Below are positions 36,543 to 44,555 of a DNA stretch of 64,000 bases, piece by piece (position 1 is the first letter of the stretch; every line of letters begins with the position of its first letter). The notes under the pieces were generated by a model. That model saw only the letters and a list, made by a program, of their open reading frames with translations, was not told the DNA's origin and searched no databases. Origin of the DNA: Pseudobutyrivibrio ruminis (GTDB taxonomy: Bacteria; Bacillota; Clostridia; Lachnospirales; Lachnospiraceae); assembly GCA_015057315.1 (NCBI GenBank), contig SVER01000015.1, forward strand, positions 1-64,000, read 5' to 3'. A program made the position numbers and the translations under genes.

Positions 36543-37661
36543 TCAATTCAAAAAGTTCTTGTTTGCATAAACCACCTTGTACCTATCTCTTCTGCTATCG
36601 AAATAATAGGATATTAATCTTTCAGACATAAACCCGGGATATCGTCTCTGATATCTATCTGGCTTATCTCCTACTCTTCTATATACCGTAAATACGATAC
36701 TAAACAGCCACTGGCACAATTCATTTAGCACATCTCTTCTTGCAATCAACATATTGCATGGGCTATACAAATTGCCTGCAAAAAACTCTTTTGCCTTATC
36801 ATATTCATCAGGCAGGCTTGTTCTGAAATAATTCATCAATATGTCCCAATCCTTAGCCACATGCCTTGTGCGATAGTCCTGTTCCACACTTGGTGAAACG
36901 AAAAGGGGTACTGGCAAAATCACATCAATATTGTTGGCATCGCACAGCCTAATCCAGTTATCTGGAAGCAAGAAATGCCTGCGATAATGGGCCAGTCCCA
37001 CGTAATCCTCTGTAGTATTTTTCCATATCCAGTACAGCCCCGTAAGCTCACAAAACTGGCTATTCAAGGATGATATGTTCTCTGTTCCCTTTCCGGAATT
37101 ATCCAGTTTTTCTATGCATGGCAAACGCTCTTCTGTCATACTGACTCCAACCTGCAAGGCTTCCTCATTTATCTGCAGGGTGTAATCATCCCTCAAAGCA
37201 GAATCATGCACTGAGCTTGCCACATAAATCTTTCCCATGATACTGGCATTTCTAGCTCCACCATCACTTAGATTTTCAAGCAATGTAAAATTTTTTCCTG
37301 CTGCCGCAAAATTTCTTTTTACATATTCATTTCGCATATACGAATCAAGATGTACGTCAATTGGCCTCACATCTATAAACCCAAGCTCCTTAAGCTCTGC
37401 TTCAAGCTTAGCATGATTCACCCCACGGGTTGCGATGTAAACAGGATTTCTTATGTCGATTCCATTTTTCTCAATCTCTTCTTTTGATATTGATACAACA
37501 GGTATCCCATCTATATTAGTTGGATTATCATCCATCTCCGCTGACACAAAAAATGCCTTTACTTTGGTATTCGGTGACAGATATTCGATATAGCCCTTTG
37601 CGGTTTTAGCTCGCGATGATGCCCCTGCGATATACACCACTTGCTCTCTTTCAATCCCCAT
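36543..37661 (-). CDS. DUF4422 glycosyltransferase-like protein with N-terminal Rossmann-like domain (copy 2)
   Basis: The 372-residue protein has an N-terminal 130-residue nucleotide-binding-like part (VVYIAGASSRAKTAKGYIEYL). The C-terminal DUF4422 domain is marked by LNSQFCELTGLYWIWKN and DYVGLAHYRRHF. DUF4422 proteins occur in capsule and LPS loci and are treated as glycosyltransferases. A GTG at 37673 is in frame, but the ATG at 37661 has GTGAGG six bases upstream. It is paralogous to the preceding gene with the same architecture. Confidence 0.78.
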   Translation of the reverse strand: MGIEREQVVYIAGASSRAKTAKGYIEYLSPNTKVKAFFVSAEMDDNPTNIDGIPVVSISKEEIEKNGIDIRNPVYIATRGVNHAKLEAELKELGFIDVRPIDVHLDSYMRNEYVKRNFAAAGKNFTLLENLSDGGARNASIMGKIYVASSVHDSALRDDYTLQINEEALQVGVSMTEERLPCIEKLDNSGKGTENISSLNSQFCELTGLYWIWKNTTEDYVGLAHYRRHFLLPDNWIRLCDANNIDVILPVPLFVSPSVEQDYRTRHVAKDWDILMNYFRTSLPDEYDKAKEFFAGNLYSPCNMLIARRDVLNELCQWLFSIVFTVYRRVGDKPDRYQRRYPGFMSERLISYYFDSRRDRYKVVYANKNFLN

Positions 37662-37669
37662 TTCTAACC

Positions 37670-38800
37670 TCACTCTACAAAATGCTTATCCGCTATTGCT
37701 ATCTTAAAATCATCATAATGATGGAGCATATAAACAGTAAGCAACCTTTCTCCTAAAAAGCCCAAAAACCTATTCTGATAAGCATCTTCCTTCGGGATGC
37801 AATGCTTATTACAATAATCCAAAATATCAAACAGCCACTTACAATAATCCTTGAAGATTTGATTTTTCGCGATGAACATGTTGTAGCCAAAGTAGAAATT
37901 CCCCCGTTCTACCTTAATCAAATCAAACAGATAATCTGGCTGCTTAACCATAATCGCCTTCTTCATCACTTTCCAATCATCAGGGTCATGATCCCTTTCG
38001 TAGATTTCCAGGACACATGGGTAATTCATCACCGGAACTGTCACCACCACGTCGATATCCGATTTCAACAATTTAGCCCTCTCCTTTTCGCTCAGACAAA
38101 AATGCCGTCTATAGTGGCACAGCCCCACATAATCTGCGGTTGCATTTTTCCACAGCCAGTAAAGTGCCGTCAGCTCACAGTATTTACGATTCTCAGTAGA
38201 GATGTTATCTCCCACATCATCTCGCAATCTACAGCTGCACTTATCTGACAATGCCGCCCCAACAAATATCTCATCTTCCCAGTCATAGTTGCTGATATCC
38301 TCCGTAAGCTCCTTATCGTACTGGCTCACCGCCCTATACACACCTATGGTCTTTTCTTGAGCTTCTACCTCTTCCTTAAGCTCCCTAAGTTCTTCCTGCA
38401 AAAGCCTATAGCGATACCCCAGGTTATCCAAACGACTTCGCATATAATTGCCCCTTATCCCAGTCCACAGGTCGCTTTCAAATGTCAGGTAAATTACTTC
38501 TGTAAATACAGACTTAGCCAGTTCATTTTTTATTGATTTCCGATTCTTCTCTACACACGCCACAATCACCAGCGTATCTTTAGGAAACACCTGCTCCGCC
38601 ACCTCCAGTGTAATCACCGGTCTTTTAAGCACCACCTTTGGATTTCCCTGGGCATGGGTCACAACAAATGCCGCCACCCTCACATTATAAGGATCATCCA
38701 TCAGACACTGCCCCACCTGGGTTGCCACCACACTAGCGCCATACACAAGTATTGTCCTACTCTCAACTATTTGTTTAAAAATATCTCTCTCATACAACAT
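37670..38800 (-). CDS. DUF4422 glycosyltransferase-like protein with N-terminal Rossmann-like domain (copy 1)
   Basis: The 376-residue protein has the same two-domain layout as its neighbour: TILVYGASVVATQVGQCL at the N-terminus, a short coiled coil near residues 130-155, and the DUF4422 block CELTALYWLWKNATADYVG and LCHYRRHF. Its stop codon overlaps the next gene's ribosome site. The two are tandem paralogues that probably add successive sugars. The GGTGAG ribosome site lies in the hairpin at 38803-38835. Confidence 0.78.
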   Translation of the reverse strand: MLYERDIFKQIVESRTILVYGASVVATQVGQCLMDDPYNVRVAAFVVTHAQGNPKVVLKRPVITLEVAEQVFPKDTLVIVACVEKNRKSIKNELAKSVFTEVIYLTFESDLWTGIRGNYMRSRLDNLGYRYRLLQEELRELKEEVEAQEKTIGVYRAVSQYDKELTEDISNYDWEDEIFVGAALSDKCSCRLRDDVGDNISTENRKYCELTALYWLWKNATADYVGLCHYRRHFCLSEKERAKLLKSDIDVVVTVPVMNYPCVLEIYERDHDPDDWKVMKKAIMVKQPDYLFDLIKVERGNFYFGYNMFIAKNQIFKDYCKWLFDILDYCNKHCIPKEDAYQNRFLGFLGERLLTVYMLHHYDDFKIAIADKHFVE

Positions 38801-38802
38801 AA

Positions 38803-38835
38803 AAATCTCACCATTTCCTTTCTATGGTGAGATTT
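38803..38835 (-). promoter_or_regulatory. Start-proximal hairpin containing a Shine-Dalgarno
   Basis: A perfect 11-bp stem (38803-38813 with 38825-38835) with an 11-base loop is followed on the minus strand by five T and immediately the ATG at 38800. GGTGAG lies in the 3' arm and AAAGGA in the loop. It looks like a terminator placed on a ribosome site, like those before the KdsC-like and DUF5722 genes. Confidence 0.75.
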
Positions 38836-38928
38836 AATATAAGCTTCCCCGGTAAAAAACAAATATTCATTTTCCCAAGGGATTATAAGATTTTCATAAA
38901 CTCATGGCCAGCCGTACCCCTTGCTATA

Positions 38929-39571
38929 GCTGGGGAGCTGTCACTATAGCATAAGGCGCCTGCCTGGAGCTTGCCCTCCCGCCGCCGGCTACACACCATG
39001 CACGGATATCATTTGAGCAGATTTGTAGATTATCTTAATGTGAGTAATCTTGCATCTGTAGGTGTACTTACTAAGCTTTTACAATTCGAAGGTAATGTGT
39101 GTAGACAGCGGACATATATATAGTTCTACAAGCATGTGTATTAGCCGGATTAAGCCCTGTTGCGTTTGCTATTACATTCGCTAATAAAAATTAAAAAAGC
39201 AGGTTTTGAATATATAGCCACCGTGGCACATTCGACATCGTGTCTCAGGTGACCACTTGCGCCGCCATCCTAGCGGCGCATATCTATATATACAAAACCT
39301 GCTTTTTATTTTTCTAAGCTCACTTCAAAGCAAACGCAACAGGGCTTAATCCTGCTAATACACATGCATTCAAATTTTAATTTATGTCCGCTGTCTGCAT
39401 ACTTTACTGATAGAATTGTAAAACTTTGTAAGAACACCTACTAATAAAGATGCAAGATTTCACATTTAGATAATCTAAAATCTGTGATTGTATCTGTGTA
39501 TGGTGTGTAGCCGGCGGCGGGAGGGCATGCTCTAGGCAGGCGCCTTGAAATCTTACTCAGCTCCCAAGCTG
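38929..39571 (-). repeat. Long branched hairpin element, copy C
   Basis: This 643-bp non-coding rod pairs 38955-38964/39535-39544 (10 bp), 38972-38998/39501-39527 (27 bp perfect, extended by G-T pairs), 39132-39144/39355-39367 (13 bp), 39147-39170/39329-39352 (24 bp perfect) and 39194-39208/39293-39307 (15 bp perfect), with most of the remaining arms alignable. The head has hairpin 39258-39265/39273-39280 and a second with 39223-39226/39253-39256 and 39234-39237/39241-39244. On the minus strand the arms near the head (GTGAGCTTAG and ATTCAAA blocks) match copies A and B. It ends 14 bases from the metY stop. Confidence 0.9.
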
Positions 39572-39585
39572 CTGCAAAAGCATTC

Positions 39586-40863
39586 CTAGCGAAATGCCTG
39601 GGCGATGTCGGCTACCAGGTCAGCGGAATCTTCGAGACCGCAGGATACGCGGATAAGTCCAGCTGGGATGCCGGCCGCTTCAAGCTGCTCGTCAGACATT
39701 TGACGGTGGGTGGATGTAGCAGGGTTGAGGCAGCAGCTTCTAGCGTCTGCTACGTGGGTTTCGATGGCAATGAGCTTAAGCTTCTTCATGAAGCTTTCCG
39801 CTGCTGCACGACCACCTTCAAGCTCGAAGGATACAACGCCACAGCCTCCCTTTGGTAGGTACTTCTGAGCGATTTCGTAGTATTCGTCACCCTCAAGTCC
39901 TGGGTATGTAACCTTCTTCACCTGTGGCTGTTCCTTTAAGAACTTAGCTACAGCAAGTCCGTTTTCTACGTGGCGAGGCATACGTACGTGAAGGGATTCA
40001 AGACCAAGGTTAAGAATAAATGCATTCTGAGGTGACTGAATGCATCCAAAGTCACGCATAAGCTGTGATGTACATTTGGTGATAAAGGCACCTTCCTTGC
40101 CAAACTTCTCAGCATAAGTGATGCCGTGATAGCTTTCGTCAGGTGTACAAAGACCAGGGAATTTGTCAGCATGTGCCATCCAATCAAACTTGCCTGAATC
40201 TACGATACATCCACCTACTGCTGCACCGTGTCCATCCATGTATTTGGTAGTAGAATGTGTAACGATATCTGCCCCCCACTCAATAGGACGGCAGTTAACA
40301 GGTGTTGGGAATGTGTTATCTACGATAAGTGGCACTCCGTGTGCGTGGGCAACTTTAGCAAACTTTTCAATATCAAGCACCGTAAGAGCTGGGTTTGCAA
40401 TAGTCTCACCAAAGACTGCTCTTGTATTTTCTTTGAAGGCAGCGTTTAGCTCTTCCTCGCTAGCCTTTGGTGATACGAAGGTTACATCTACGCCCATCTT
40501 ACGCATAGTAACATCGATAAGATTGAATGTGCCTCCATAGATTGATGATGATGCTACGATATGGCTGCCACATTCGCATATATTAAACAATGCAAAGAAG
40601 TTAGCTGCCTGGCCGCTGGATGTAAGCATTGCTGCGCTACCTCCCTCTAAGGCAGCAATCTTAGCTGCAACATAATCGTTAGTAGGATTCTGCAATCTTG
40701 TATAGAAATAACCAGATGCCTCTAAGTCAAAAAGCTTGCCCATATCCTCACTTGTGTCATATTTGAAAGTGGTGGACTGTACTATAGGAATCTGACGTGG
40801 TTCGCCGTTTCCTGGAGTATAGCCAGCCTGAACACATTTAGTTCCAATACCTTGATTATTCAT
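39586..40863 (-). CDS. metY: O-acetylhomoserine sulfhydrylase
   Basis: The 425-residue PLP enzyme makes homocysteine or methionine from O-acetylhomoserine and sulfide or methanethiol. Family marks are YTRLQNPTND, GSAAMLTSSGQAANFF and the PLP lysine in THSTTKYMDGHG. Length and the N-terminal CVQAGYTPGNGEPRQIPIVQ are typical of MetY/Cys3-type proteins. AGGAGG precedes the ATG. No SAM riboswitch was seen upstream. Confidence 0.94.
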   Translation of the reverse strand: MNNQGIGTKCVQAGYTPGNGEPRQIPIVQSTTFKYDTSEDMGKLFDLEASGYFYTRLQNPTNDYVAAKIAALEGGSAAMLTSSGQAANFFALFNICECGSHIVASSSIYGGTFNLIDVTMRKMGVDVTFVSPKASEEELNAAFKENTRAVFGETIANPALTVLDIEKFAKVAHAHGVPLIVDNTFPTPVNCRPIEWGADIVTHSTTKYMDGHGAAVGGCIVDSGKFDWMAHADKFPGLCTPDESYHGITYAEKFGKEGAFITKCTSQLMRDFGCIQSPQNAFILNLGLESLHVRMPRHVENGLAVAKFLKEQPQVKKVTYPGLEGDEYYEIAQKYLPKGGCGVVSFELEGGRAAAESFMKKLKLIAIETHVADARSCCLNPATSTHRQMSDEQLEAAGIPAGLIRVSCGLEDSADLVADIAQAFR

Positions 40864-40894
40864 TAAACAACCTCCTGAATACTTAACATTAAAA

Positions 40895-40920
40895 TAAGGA
40901 GCGCATTTATACGCTCCTTA
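40895..40920 (-). terminator. Terminator between sodA and metY
   Basis: A 9-bp perfect stem (40895-40903 with 40912-40920) with an eight-base loop lies 36 bases past the sodA stop and is followed on the minus strand by TTTT. Confidence 0.8.
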
Positions 40921-40956
40921 CACTTTACCACATTAAAGAATCAATTTAAACATTTG

Positions 40957-41574
40957 TTAGCAACAGATTTGCTCATATCTGGCAGAAACCTTGCTCCAAT
41001 CCAAGATTTCCCAGAATGCTTTGATATAATCTGGTCTTAAATTCTTGTATTTTAAATAATATGCATGCTCCCACACATCCAGGGCGATAATAGGAATCAT
41101 GCCCTTGCCCTCTGAGATTGGATTGTCCTGATTAAGTGATGTGGAGATAGCAAGCTTGCCTGATTTGTCTGTTGAAAGCCATGCCCAGCCCGAGCCAAAC
41201 TGACCTGCGGCTGCTGTAGACATCTGCTCTTTTAAGGCATCAAGACTACCAAAGGTATCTGCTATTACTGTAGCTAAAGCACCTGTTGGCTCTTTAGCAG
41301 CATTAGGTGAAAACATTTCAAAATATAGATTGTGATTATAGTAACCACCACCCTGATTGCGAAGTCCCTTTCTTAAGGTTTCATCGCTGACCTTATCAAG
41401 GCTTGCAAGTAATTCCTCAGCAGATAAATTCGCCATGCCGGCTTTTACTGCCAAGTCATTAAAATTCTTTGTATATGTAGCGTGGTGTTTACCATGATGT
41501 GTCTCAACTGTTTCCTTATCGATATAAGGCTCAAGAGCGTCTGTAGCGTAAGGTAATTTAATCTGTTCGTACAT
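40957..41574 (-). CDS. sodA: Iron/manganese superoxide dismutase
   Basis: The 205-residue enzyme dismutates superoxide. Metal ligands are recognisable: the first histidine in THHGKHHATYTKN region, a second in GGGYYNHNLYFEM, and DVWEHAYYLKYKN near the C-terminus. The reading frame extends 28 codons upstream, but AAGGAGAG seven bases before the ATG at 41574 and the family N-terminus (YEQIKLPYATDALEPYID) fix the start. Its promoter region holds an 18-bp palindrome. Confidence 0.95.
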   Translation of the reverse strand: MYEQIKLPYATDALEPYIDKETVETHHGKHHATYTKNFNDLAVKAGMANLSAEELLASLDKVSDETLRKGLRNQGGGYYNHNLYFEMFSPNAAKEPTGALATVIADTFGSLDALKEQMSTAAAGQFGSGWAWLSTDKSGKLAISTSLNQDNPISEGKGMIPIIALDVWEHAYYLKYKNLRPDYIKAFWEILDWSKVSARYEQICC

Positions 41575-41643
41575 AGTATACTCTCCTTTCACATGAACCA
41601 TTAATATGCTTATGTCATTTTGGATTAGTGTATACATTTTACC

Positions 41644-41661
41644 ATATTGTAAATACAATAT
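41644..41661 (-). promoter_or_regulatory. Palindromic candidate operator upstream of sodA
   Basis: ATATTGTAAATACAATAT is an 18-bp sequence with perfect 8-bp arms about 70 bases upstream of the sodA start. On the minus strand TAAAAT and TATACA lie just downstream as possible -10 boxes. Its core does not match the PerR or Fur consensus clearly, so the regulator is unknown. Confidence 0.45.
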
Positions 41662-41696
41662 AAATTAAATTCATGTAAAATCTACACAAATTCTTC

Positions 41697-42860
41697 TTAG
41701 TCTCCACTATTACTATCTGTAAGAATTTGTCTTTTATAAATTGCTTTCAAGCGATCAATCACCGCATCCGCAAGCAGCGGTAATGCCACACCAACAATAG
41801 TGTAAATAATCAGTACATATTCCGGGGCATCAAATAGTACTGGCCAGGATGCTACCATATACATCGGCTTGCCAACAGCCAGGCAATAACCTACAGAAAC
41901 CAGCTTGAAAGCCAGGATGTGCAAAAACAGTATAGACATTGTGTGCTTGCCAATGAATGTAAGCCATCTTCCTAGAAAATTATTTTCCAAATCAGCCGCC
42001 ACAGAAGCTAGCATAGCCATGCCTAGGAAGGTTGTGGCTACTAAAAACACAGGATTTACAATCTGAGATTTGGAGAGCTCCAGTGTGCCAAATGGCAAAA
42101 GTGCCAATAATATAACAAATGATACAGGTCCTGCACATACTACTACCCACTTCTTAGCTGGCAGCCTATCTAACATTCCAGCATCAACAAGTGACCTTGT
42201 AAGCACTCCCATCAAATAACAGCTATACACCCCAAACACCTGCAAATGTCTGTCAGCAATAGGTGCCTCACTGGCAAATCCATTTGAAATGGCAAAGGCA
42301 ACCAGCAGATTAAAGGCAAGCAATACACAAAGCACTGCTACTCTAACTTTGGAGCCAAGCCCTCTTATCCCATACTCCACAAAACAATGAATAACGCAAA
42401 CCAAAAACAGCACAATCAAAAACCAGCTTGCGCTGCCCATCTGCGGAATCTCCTTAAATGTAAGCACATTGTACACGTCTACCACAAGCTCCCTAACACC
42501 CTTGGGATGCATCAGTGTCTGGGCGGCCTTTTGGATAAAGACTACATCCTGTTTAAAGGCTCCATTATCTGTGTAGAAGTTTAGACTAATAAAAACATTG
42601 TTAAGTATCGCATATACGATATTGAATCCCATATAAGGAATCAGCAACCTGCGCACCCTTGAAAAGAAATATCCTTCTGCCTGCTGCAAGCTAGCCCCAT
42701 GTGCCTTATTAAAGCAATATCCACTTAAAAAAATAAAAACGGGCATGTGGAATAAATAGATGAAATCACGGGCTACACCAAAAGTGTGCCCGTAAACCAT
42801 CAATATTATTGCAATGCCCTTAATGATATCTATGTTATTATTTCTAGCCTTAGAATCCAT
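41697..42860 (-). CDS. Acyltransferase-3 family membrane O-acetyltransferase
   Basis: The 387-residue protein has about ten hydrophobic segments. The family signature is visible at the N-terminus: NNIDIIKGIAIILMVYGHTF with the catalytic-type histidine, then LFHMPVFIFLSGYCF. Members acetylate surface polysaccharides from the membrane. The ATG overlaps the stop of the NeuD/PglD-like gene (TAATG), so three genes (GT2, acetyltransferase, acyltransferase) are coupled. Confidence 0.88.
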   Translation of the reverse strand: MDSKARNNNIDIIKGIAIILMVYGHTFGVARDFIYLFHMPVFIFLSGYCFNKAHGASLQQAEGYFFSRVRRLLIPYMGFNIVYAILNNVFISLNFYTDNGAFKQDVVFIQKAAQTLMHPKGVRELVVDVYNVLTFKEIPQMGSASWFLIVLFLVCVIHCFVEYGIRGLGSKVRVAVLCVLLAFNLLVAFAISNGFASEAPIADRHLQVFGVYSCYLMGVLTRSLVDAGMLDRLPAKKWVVVCAGPVSFVILLALLPFGTLELSKSQIVNPVFLVATTFLGMAMLASVAADLENNFLGRWLTFIGKHTMSILFLHILAFKLVSVGYCLAVGKPMYMVASWPVLFDAPEYVLIIYTIVGVALPLLADAVIDRLKAIYKRQILTDSNSGD

Positions 42861-43477
42861 TAGTCAATCTTTTTAGCGGGAACTCCCACGTAAGTTCCTT
42901 CCTTGATGATATTTTTAACAACCACTGCTCCTGCACCAATCACGCAATCAGAACAGATGGAAAGATTATTGCTGACTACCGCTCCGATTCCAAGCCAGGT
43001 GTTGTCACCAATGGCAACTGTGCCTGCGGTGTGAGCTCCAACGGAAATGTGAGCGTAATCACCAATCATATTATCATGATCCACAGATGCGCCTGTGTTT
43101 ATAATAACGCCATCACCTACTGTGGTGCCTGGATTAACAACAGCGCCAGCCATAACCACTGTACCAGTGCCTATCTTTGCATCGTATGCAATGACAGCAC
43201 TAGGATGAATCAGAGTTACCACATTGGCACCCTTGTTAATAAGCTTCTCTTGAACCTTACGGCGAATCTTCGCATCACCAATTCCAACAATAAAATCGTA
43301 CTTGTCATTAATGAAATTCTCTAAATCCGTGTCCTCATCAGCAACAGGATATTCCCCCAACATATCGATCGTAGGATTCAAATCCACAAATACGATATTG
43401 TCATATCCATTTTCAAGTGCGATTTCTGCAACAACCTTGCAGTGGCCACTAGCCCCCATAATAGCAATACTTTTCAT
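42860..43477 (-). CDS. NeuD/PglD-like sugar O- or N-acetyltransferase
   Basis: The 205-residue protein has an N-terminal Rossmann-like region (IAIMGASGHCKVVAEIA) and a C-terminal left-handed beta helix of hexapeptide repeats (GTGTVVMAGAVVNPG through GAGAVVVKN). This layout matches PglD and NeuD acetyltransferases that modify nucleotide sugars. The active-site histidine is probably the one in NTGASVDHDNMIG. The start overlaps the GT2 stop by one base. Confidence 0.9.
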   Translation of the reverse strand: MKSIAIMGASGHCKVVAEIALENGYDNIVFVDLNPTIDMLGEYPVADEDTDLENFINDKYDFIVGIGDAKIRRKVQEKLINKGANVVTLIHPSAVIAYDAKIGTGTVVMAGAVVNPGTTVGDGVIINTGASVDHDNMIGDYAHISVGAHTAGTVAIGDNTWLGIGAVVSNNLSICSDCVIGAGAVVVKNIIKEGTYVGVPAKKID

Positions 43478-44439
43478 TACTCGTTCCTCTCTTCCCCATT
43501 TTTAGTGATAATGCTATCAATTATATATATTGGGCGATTTTTCACTTCTGCAAAAATAATCGCCAAATATTCTGATATAAATCCAAGGATGATAAATAAC
43601 ACCCCAAACATAAAACAAATAAGAACTACCACTGTTGAGTAGCCTGATGGTGCATTGCCCAGGAAAAACTGAATGATAGAATATACTATCAATATTAAGG
43701 CAAATGCCAAGGATGTCATACCTGCATAGATTCCCATCTTAAGAGGTGCATCTGAAAAATTGCAGATTGCATTAAGTGAAAGCTTTACAAGTGCCTTAAG
43801 ATTATAGTTGCTTTCTCCTGCCACACGTGCGCTGGCCTTAAACTCAAGTGTAGTCTTCTTGAAGCCTACGTTTTGCACATATCCTCGAAGGAATCTGACA
43901 CGCTCGCGATAATCCTTCTTAAGTACAAGGGCTACCCTACGGGAAATTCCAAAGAAATCTGATGAATTGTTTTCAAAATTGGCCTTGGACATTTTGTTCA
44001 TAACCTTGTAAAAGGCAGCAGATGTAATCTTTTTAAATAAGCCTGCATCCTCTCTGGCAGTGCGAACCATGGATATTACATCATAGCCTTCATCAAATTT
44101 AGCAATGATGCCAGGAATTGCTTCTGGTGGATGCTGCAAATCTGCATCCATGCAAACAACGCCATCGCCTGTAGATACATCAATGCCAGCTATCATAGCT
44201 GCCTCATGGCCTCTGTTAGCTGCAAAGTTAACAACTACCACATGGTCATCTGCTGCTGCAAATTCCTTAAGAATCTCTAAGCTGGAATCCCTACTGCCAT
44301 CGTTAACAAAAATAAGCTCATAGTCCCAGCCACTCTTAGCGCATGCCTCTGATAGGATAGGGCTGGTGTGTTCATAAAACTGCTTAAGTCCAAGCTCCTC
44401 ATTATATACTGAAACTACAATCGAAATCTTTTTTGCCAT
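43477..44439 (-). CDS. Polyprenyl-phosphate glycosyltransferase (GT2, GtrB/DPM1-like)
   Basis: The 320-residue protein has a GT2 domain (SIVVSVYNEE, VFVNDGSRDSS-type region, VCMDADLQHPPE) and two C-terminal membrane segments, as in GtrB and ArnC enzymes that load a sugar onto undecaprenyl phosphate. The ribosome site GAGGAGAG is 21 bases from the ATG, with a small GACCA/TGGTC hairpin between that may bring it closer. Candidate flippase subunits lie 2 kb upstream at 46.3-47.0 kb and a GtrII-family protein at 61-63 kb. Confidence 0.9.
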   Translation of the reverse strand: MAKKISIVVSVYNEELGLKQFYEHTSPILSEACAKSGWDYELIFVNDGSRDSSLEILKEFAAADDHVVVVNFAANRGHEAAMIAGIDVSTGDGVVCMDADLQHPPEAIPGIIAKFDEGYDVISMVRTAREDAGLFKKITSAAFYKVMNKMSKANFENNSSDFFGISRRVALVLKKDYRERVRFLRGYVQNVGFKKTTLEFKASARVAGESNYNLKALVKLSLNAICNFSDAPLKMGIYAGMTSLAFALILIVYSIIQFFLGNAPSGYSTVVVLICFMFGVLFIILGFISEYLAIIFAEVKNRPIYIIDSIITKNGEERNE

Positions 44440-44449
44440 TTTTTCATTA

Positions 44450-44468
44450 GACCAGATGGTCTCTCCTC
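44450..44468 (-). promoter_or_regulatory. Ribosome site with an intervening hairpin before the GT2 gene
   Basis: GAGGAGAG (minus strand of 44461-44468) is followed directly by GACCATCTGGTC, a 5-bp hairpin, then ten bases to the ATG at 44439. Without folding the spacing is too long; with the hairpin folded it becomes normal. No better Shine-Dalgarno lies near the start. Confidence 0.4.
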
Positions 44469-44555
44469 AACTATATATAATAAGCGCCGAAGCTGAATTA
44501 AATCAACCTCGACGCTTGTATTATACCATATCTTATCTATGCAAAGTATTTTTAT

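Noticed and set aside
38841-38945. Possible decayed copy of the short repeat (AAGCTTCCCC and GGGGAGCTGTCAC)
   Set aside because: The two halves are about 80 bases apart, and the second half belongs to the outer arm of hairpin C. The match is too weak to call.
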